A stretch of DNA of 64,000 bases, taken from positions 62,001 through 126,000 of the forward strand of contig CAIZHQ010000006.1 of the NCBI GenBank assembly GCA_903932865.1, read 5' to 3'. Position numbers and translations under genes: made by a program. The stretch is from an uncultured Burkholderiales bacterium (GTDB lineage Bacteria > Pseudomonadota > Gammaproteobacteria > Burkholderiales > Burkholderiaceae_C). This document shows positions 59,530 through 64,000 of this stretch, piece by piece. The notes under the pieces were generated by a model. That model searched no databases. It was not told the DNA's origin and worked only from the letters and a program-made list of their open reading frames with translations. Position 1 is the stretch's first letter; each line of letters starts with the position of its first letter.

Positions 59530-61020
59530 ATGAACACGGTGCTGCCCACCCCCCCCCAGCCGCCGCTGCCTGACGCAAAGCGGCCTGATCGGCCGAGCAC
59601 GCGCAGCTTGCTGCGCTGGGGAGTGCTGGTGTTGGCGCTGCACCTGGGTGTGCTGCTGAGCCTGGCGGGCACACGGGACTGGCAGCTGAGCAGCCCCCAG
59701 ACGCTGCGCACGGGCCCCCTGCAGACCCGAAACATCCCAGCCACAGCGGGTGCAACTGCGGCCGCGGAACTCGGCCACATACCTGCAGCCCGCACGCGCT
59801 TGGCCTTGGTTGAAAAACCCAAACCTGCGCCCAATCCGAAACCAGACGCTCAGAAAACTGCGGCGGCCCCGAACACCATGCCGACTGACAAGAGCTCGGC
59901 ACCCGTTTCCCCGCCCGCGCAGGAACAGACGTTGGATCCAGACCTGGACAAAACCACCCCCCTCGACCCCGTGCCAGCGCAGCACCATGTCGCCCAAACC
60001 GATACAGACCCCAACGCGGAGAAGGCCCTTGCAGCGCCCCCTGGACCGCAGACCTCAAGCACCGCAGTGGCTGAGGCGCCACTGGCCGTGTTACCGCCCT
60101 TGCTGTCGCTACCCACAAAGGCGGCTTCGCCAAGTCAAAGCTTGTCGTTGAACGACAACGCCACCGGGCCAGTCGGGGTGTCTGCCTACAGTCCGCCTTC
60201 GCCTCAATCCTCCGCAGCGCTGAACGCCAAGGCTGAACCGCCTGAACCCATTCAAAGCGCCAACGTGAGCGTCGCCTCCAACGAAGCCGCCGAAAAGCCC
60301 GCCGCACCTCAGCCAGAGCGCATCGCGAACGCCACCATGGCCTTGCCCGAGGTGACCTTGGGCTCGCTGCCCCCCTCGGCCTTGTTGAGCTACCGCCTCA
60401 GTGGGCAGGAGAAAGGCATCCCTTACCAAGCCTCAGGCGAGCTGCGTTGGCAGCACAACGACAACGCCTACGCCATGAGCCTGACGGTCAAAGCCTTTTT
60501 GCTGGGGTCAAGGCACTGGCGCAGCGTGGGCCAAATCAACGCCACCGGCTTGGCCCCGACCCGCTTTTCTGACAGCTGGCGCAGCGAACGAGCTGTCCAC
60601 TTTGACCGTGCGAACCAGCGCATCGTGTTCAGCAGCAACGCCCCCACAGCGTCCCTGCAGCCCGGCGCGCAAGATCAGGTCAGCTTGTACGTGCAATTGG
60701 CCGCCGCCATGGCCCAGTCGGGTCCACGGATGCAGCCCGGCACACGCTTGCAAATCCAGACGGCGACCGTGCGCGACGCCTTGCCCTGGCTCTTGACACT
60801 GGAAAAATTGGAGACGCTTCAAATCAACGGCCAAAGCGTGCAAGCGGTCAAATGGGTGTGTCAGCCGCGCAACCGCTTTGACGCCCAGGTCGAGTTCTGG
60901 GTTTCGGCAGCACACGATTGGCTGCCCTCTCGCATCCGCATCTCGCAAGTCAACGGCAATTTCATCGACCTGCAGCTGACAGGACGCCAAGTCTTGAGCG
61001 CATTACCCCTTACGCCATAA
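59530..61020 (+). CDS. DUF3108-domain protein with membrane anchor and proline-rich linker
   Basis: 496 residues. A cytoplasmic Pro-rich N-terminus, one membrane helix (LLRWGVLVLALHLGVLLSLA, about 28-47), a very long Pro/Ala/Thr/Lys-rich linker (about 70-275) and a C-terminal DUF3108 domain (ALLSYRLSGQEKGIPYQASG, then SVGQINATGLAPTRFSDSWR). The topology resembles TonB-like or envelope-spanning proteins with the domain in the periplasm. Function is not established; 70 bases after the IclR gene, with no regulatory site evident. Confidence 0.8.
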   Translation: MNTVLPTPPQPPLPDAKRPDRPSTRSLLRWGVLVLALHLGVLLSLAGTRDWQLSSPQTLRTGPLQTRNIPATAGATAAAELGHIPAARTRLALVEKPKPAPNPKPDAQKTAAAPNTMPTDKSSAPVSPPAQEQTLDPDLDKTTPLDPVPAQHHVAQTDTDPNAEKALAAPPGPQTSSTAVAEAPLAVLPPLLSLPTKAASPSQSLSLNDNATGPVGVSAYSPPSPQSSAALNAKAEPPEPIQSANVSVASNEAAEKPAAPQPERIANATMALPEVTLGSLPPSALLSYRLSGQEKGIPYQASGELRWQHNDNAYAMSLTVKAFLLGSRHWRSVGQINATGLAPTRFSDSWRSERAVHFDRANQRIVFSSNAPTASLQPGAQDQVSLYVQLAAAMAQSGPRMQPGTRLQIQTATVRDALPWLLTLEKLETLQINGQSVQAVKWVCQPRNRFDAQVEFWVSAAHDWLPSRIRISQVNGNFIDLQLTGRQVLSALPLTP

Positions 61021-61120
61021 GCCACCCCCATGTCGCCCAGAGCGCAACAAAAACCACACCCACTTGAAGTTGTTACATATGCTCCCACTTGCAAGTCACA
61101 AGTTGAGGGAGAATGAACGC

Positions 61121-61402
61121 ATGAACCTGTTGTACGAATCCGAAACCTTTGCCGTGATGCACATGCTGGCGAATGCGCCGGTCGAAACATCCGCCCCCAG
61201 CAGCCAACCCCAGTTGGAGCGGCATGGTTTTGAAATCGTGGACAAACGCTCGGGCAAAGAGGTGTACTTGGACGGCTCCTGGGCCGAGATGTTCCAGCAG
61301 CAAATTCAGGCCTGGCAACAGCAGACTCCCACTCAGGAAGAAGTCGAAGACACGCTTGAAGGCTACACGGGCTTGGCCCAGCAGCCCGTCTTGGTGCACT
61401 GA
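61121..61402 (+). CDS. DUF3567 family protein
   Basis: 93 residues from ATG 61121 (MNLLYESETFAVMHMLANAP), with GGAG upstream. The HGFEIVDKRSGKEVYLDGSW and EVEDTLEGYTGLAQQPVLVH blocks match the small DUF3567 family of Burkholderiales. Soluble; no known function. A symmetric ACTTGCAAGT lies 34 bases upstream. An in-frame start at 61064 would add 19 nonconserved residues. Confidence 0.82.
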   Translation: MNLLYESETFAVMHMLANAPVETSAPSSQPQLERHGFEIVDKRSGKEVYLDGSWAEMFQQQIQAWQQQTPTQEEVEDTLEGYTGLAQQPVLVH

Positions 61403-61409
61403 GCAACGC

Positions 61410-62486
61410 TCAGGCCTTGGCCAGCCGGCGTGTCAGCCAGGCAAACAACGGCCCCACCACCAGCAACACAGCCACCAAACGGCACACCTGAAAAGCCGTG
61501 ACCACCGGCACACCCAATTGCAAAACCTTGGCTGTGATGGCCATTTCGGTGATGCCTCCGGGCGCTGTTCCCAAGACCAGCATGGCTGGATGCAAGCCCG
61601 TGCCCCATGCCAGGGCCATGCCAAAGAGCACGGAAGCGGCCATCATCCAGACCGAACCCCAAGCCACCGAGGCCAGCCAGCGGGGTGCCGTTTTGACAAA
61701 TTCGCGCCGAAACCGGATGCCCAAGCTCACGCCGATGACAAGCTGTGCAGCATTGGACAGTGCATTGGGTACAGCCGACCACTCCCAACCCCCCAGGGTC
61801 ACCGCCATCGAAGCCAGCAGCGAACCCATGAACCACGGGTTGGTTCGACCCAGCTTCAACATCACCCAGCCCCCGGCCGCCGTCACCAAGCCCAACCCGA
61901 GCAATCCCGGCCATTGGGCCAGACGCGGACCGGGCAACAAAGAGGCATCCACCGTCAAACCCCACTGGTGTTGTGCCCACTGCATGCCAAAAGGCACGGC
62001 AAGGACGACCATCACCAGGCGCAGGCTGTGCGCTGCCGCCACGAGGTCGGTGCGAGCCCCATAGCGTTCGGCCAGCAGCGTCATCTCGGACGCACCGCCA
62101 ATTGAGCCGGAAAAATACGTGGTGGCAAACAGGGCGCGGGGCGATAAGTGGGCCAGCTCAGCGCCGTGCTGGCGTCGCAACCACAGGCCAAAAGAGGCCC
62201 CCAGCGCCAGCGCCCACAGCACGGCCAGTGCAATGGCCCACCATTGAGCCAACACCAAGGCGCTGACCTGGGGGGTGAAATACAGGCCCAGCGCGGCCCC
62301 GATGACCCATTGACCGCTGTTGCGCAAAAGGTTCGAGCTGTGTGTGGGGGCACCCGCCATGGAAGCCAGGGCAGTGATCAGCAAGGGCCCCAGCATCCAG
62401 GGAATGGGCGTGCCCAGCCAGACGCACAATTCAGCCGCAAGCCATGCGGCAACCAAAGTGCCCAGGGTTCGCTGCCAGAACTTCAA
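61410..62486 (-). CDS. AbrB-family (AidB regulator-type) membrane protein
   Basis: 358 residues if started at TTG 62484-62486, which overlaps the aminotransferase stop as TTGA; no ATG earlier than residue 27 fits. About ten membrane helices in two repeats, each with the family pattern: WMLGPLLITALASMAGAP and WFMGSLLASMAVTLGGWEWS, and SGSIGGASEMTLLAERYGAR / GTAPGGITEMAITAKVLQLG. These are the duplicated AbrB/Gate motifs. Possibly a transporter; E. coli AbrB was named for an effect on aidB, with no established substrate. Confidence 0.82.
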   Translation of the reverse strand: MKFWQRTLGTLVAAWLAAELCVWLGTPIPWMLGPLLITALASMAGAPTHSSNLLRNSGQWVIGAALGLYFTPQVSALVLAQWWAIALAVLWALALGASFGLWLRRQHGAELAHLSPRALFATTYFSGSIGGASEMTLLAERYGARTDLVAAAHSLRLVMVVLAVPFGMQWAQHQWGLTVDASLLPGPRLAQWPGLLGLGLVTAAGGWVMLKLGRTNPWFMGSLLASMAVTLGGWEWSAVPNALSNAAQLVIGVSLGIRFRREFVKTAPRWLASVAWGSVWMMAASVLFGMALAWGTGLHPAMLVLGTAPGGITEMAITAKVLQLGVPVVTAFQVCRLVAVLLVVGPLFAWLTRRLAKA

Positions 62487-63817
62487 GCGTGACGGCGGAT
62501 GCTGTCGGCGACCGTCTGCACGATCTGGTCGATGTGCGCGTCTTCCACGATGTAGGGCGGGCAAATGACGATGTTCTCGCCTGCCGGACGCACCCACACA
62601 CCGTGGTGGAAGCAGTCCATGAAGATGTTGTAAGCCCGTTTGCCAGGCGAGCCCGCGATGCTGGCCAACTCGACTGCTCCGGCCAAGCCCAAGGTGCGGA
62701 TGCCGATCACATTGGGCAAGCCCTTCATGGCGCTGTGCATGGCGTCCCCCAGCACCCGGCCCTGTTGACCGGCGCGGGCAAACAGGTTTTCTTCCTTCAT
62801 CAAGTCGAGCGTGGCAATGGCCGCCGCACAGGCCACGGGGTGGCCGGAATAGGTGTACCCGTGGAAAAACTCGATGGCGTGGTCTGGCGCATTGGCGTTC
62901 ATCATCGCGTCGTAGATGAAATCGCGGCAGATCACGCCGCCCAGCGGAATGACGCCGTTGGTCACCGCCTTGGCGAAGTTCAGCATGTCCGGCACCACGC
63001 CGTAGTAGTCGGCGCCAAAGTTCACGCCCAAGCGGCCAAAGCCGGTGATGACCTCGTCAAAAATCAGCAAGATGCCATGCTTGTCGCAAATTTCGCGCAG
63101 GCGCTTCACATAGCCTTTGGGCGGGATATACCAGCCTGCGCTGCCCGCAATCGGCTCCACAATCACAGCCGCCACGTTGCTCGGGTCGTGCAGCACCAGA
63201 ATGCGGTTTTCCAGCTCCAACAGCGGGTCTTCGGCCCACACGGGTTCTTCATGGTGGATGTAGGCGTGGTTCACCGGGTCGTGAATGAAGCGCATGTGGT
63301 CCACACGCGGCAACAGCTGCGCGCCGTACACCTTGCGGTTGGCGGGCAGACCGCCCACACTCATGCCGCCAAAGTTCACGCCGTGGTACCCCTTTTCGCG
63401 GCCAATGAACACGTTGCGGTGGCCTTCGCCCCGGGCGCGGTGGTAGGCCATCGCCACTTTTAGGGCGGTGTCTGCCGCTTCAGAACCTGAGTTGCAAAAC
63501 AGAACCTTGTTCAAGTCGCCCGGCGCCATCTCGGCAATCATTTGCGCTGCTTGGAAGGCCTTGTCGTTGCTGGCCTGAAAAGCTGTCGCGTAGTCCAGTG
63601 TGTCGAGCTGCTTCTTGATGGCTTCGTTGATGGGCTTGCGGTTGTGCCCTGCGCCTACGCACCAGAGGCTGGAGATGCCGTCGATGATTTTTTTGCCATC
63701 GTGCGTGGTGAAGTGCATGCCCTGCGCACCCACGAACACACGCGGGTCTTGTTTAAAAGTGCGGTTGGGCGTAAAGGGCAACCACTGGTTGTCCATGTTC
63801 AGGTCGGTGTGGGCCAA
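62483..63817 (-). CDS. Class III omega-aminotransferase (omega-amino acid:pyruvate type)
   Basis: 444 residues from TTG 63815-63817, chosen because AGGAG lies 8 bases upstream and the N-terminus MAHTDLNMDNQWLPFTPNRT is family-like; ATG 63796 would drop seven residues and the ribosome-binding site. PLP enzyme: CNSGSEAADTALKVA, YHGVNFGGMSVGG, LLIFDEVITGFGR (Asp binding the PLP nitrogen), NFAKAVTNGVIPLGGV (Schiff-base Lys in FAKAVTNG) and FHGYTYSGHPVACAAA. It moves an amino group from an omega-amino acid such as beta-alanine to pyruvate. Probably an operon with the AbrB-like gene. Confidence 0.92.
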   Translation of the reverse strand: MAHTDLNMDNQWLPFTPNRTFKQDPRVFVGAQGMHFTTHDGKKIIDGISSLWCVGAGHNRKPINEAIKKQLDTLDYATAFQASNDKAFQAAQMIAEMAPGDLNKVLFCNSGSEAADTALKVAMAYHRARGEGHRNVFIGREKGYHGVNFGGMSVGGLPANRKVYGAQLLPRVDHMRFIHDPVNHAYIHHEEPVWAEDPLLELENRILVLHDPSNVAAVIVEPIAGSAGWYIPPKGYVKRLREICDKHGILLIFDEVITGFGRLGVNFGADYYGVVPDMLNFAKAVTNGVIPLGGVICRDFIYDAMMNANAPDHAIEFFHGYTYSGHPVACAAAIATLDLMKEENLFARAGQQGRVLGDAMHSAMKGLPNVIGIRTLGLAGAVELASIAGSPGKRAYNIFMDCFHHGVWVRPAGENIVICPPYIVEDAHIDQIVQTVADSIRRHA

Positions 63818-64000
63818 GGCAAATGCTCCTGATGTATTGCAACAAACAAGGGAGACAGTTTACGCCTGCCAAAGCCACAGCGATAGAGCCCGTCGCGAGA
63901 GGACTGTCCAGCGCCGGACAGCGGCATCCCCCCGGCCCCTTCCAAGGCGATCTCTACAATAGCTACCTTTCAAGCCGCTCGCCTGAAGCGCTCGATTTTC
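63818..64000. other. Intergenic end of window
   Basis: No gene seen. A symmetric CTGTCC-AGCGCC-GGACAG lies at 63904-63921, and a TACAAT at 63955-63960 on the plus strand may be the -10 of a gene beginning beyond the window. Confidence 0.5.

Noticed and set aside
63904-63921. CTGTCC-N6-GGACAG as a transposon end or attachment site
   Set aside because: No target duplication, integrase or partner repeat is visible; it is only a short symmetric sequence near a probable promoter.

Overview
The window looks like the origin-proximal part of a betaproteobacterial chromosome (Burkholderiales, most likely Comamonadaceae, Limnohabitans/Rhodoferax-like; the genus is not certain). The evidence is the rpmH-rnpA-yidD-yidC-mnmE block divergent from dnaA-dnaN-gyrB, a PhaM-type PHA granule protein, DUF3567 and DUF3108 proteins, gatCAB facing mreBCD-mrdA, and GC-rich, densely packed genes. 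No rRNA, tRNA, insertion sequence, prophage or CRISPR array was seen. The longest stretch without a gene is about 490 bases (34686-35172).

Layout. 1-3996 (minus): branched-chain amino acid ABC transporter livG-livF-binding protein-livH-livM, with livM cut by the window edge. 4229-7578 (minus): acyl-CoA ligase, short-chain dehydrogenase, fatty acid desaturase. 7728-11828 (minus): mnmE, yidC, yidD, rnpA, rpmH. 11829-12068: rpmH/dnaA intergenic region with a cluster of DnaA boxes, a candidate oriC. 12069-18685 (plus): dnaA, dnaN, gyrB, queA. 18673-20736 (minus): three-gene Rieske ring-hydroxylating oxygenase, divergent from a LysR regulator over a palindromic operator; this cassette separates queA from tgt. 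22986-24919 (minus): phaM overlapping a FIST-domain gene.

25074-35931 is a catabolic and uptake locus that looks built for ureides, hydantoin-type compounds or related amides: M20 amidohydrolase, GntR regulator, ureidoglycolate lyase, amidase, a complete Dpp/Opp-type ABC importer and an Asp/Glu/hydantoin racemase. Two identical TTGTATGCAA elements lie between the importer and the racemase. 35989-42065 is a sulfur-starvation block (cysA, cysW, cysT, two different sulfate-binding proteins sharing a promoter motif, and a TauD-type dioxygenase).

42088-47566 (minus) is the most unusual region. It reads DUF2946 - PCu(A)C copper chaperone - second DUF2946 - TonB receptor - Asp-box propeller protein with Cys clusters - thioredoxin-like CxxC protein, and is best explained as a copper acquisition operon in which each DUF2946 gene may be a copper-sensing upstream ORF. 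47731-49256 (plus) has a GST, then a DksA/TraR zinc-finger gene and a 'translational machinery' family gene behind two FNR-type boxes exactly 50 bp apart.

49391-53966 (minus) is mreB-mreC-mreD-mrdA (no rodA follows), divergent from gatC-gatA-gatB (54181-57420), which ends in a strong intrinsic terminator. 57506-63817 holds a fumarylacetoacetase-family hydrolase with a divergent IclR regulator, DUF3108 and DUF3567 proteins, an AbrB-type membrane protein and an omega-aminotransferase.
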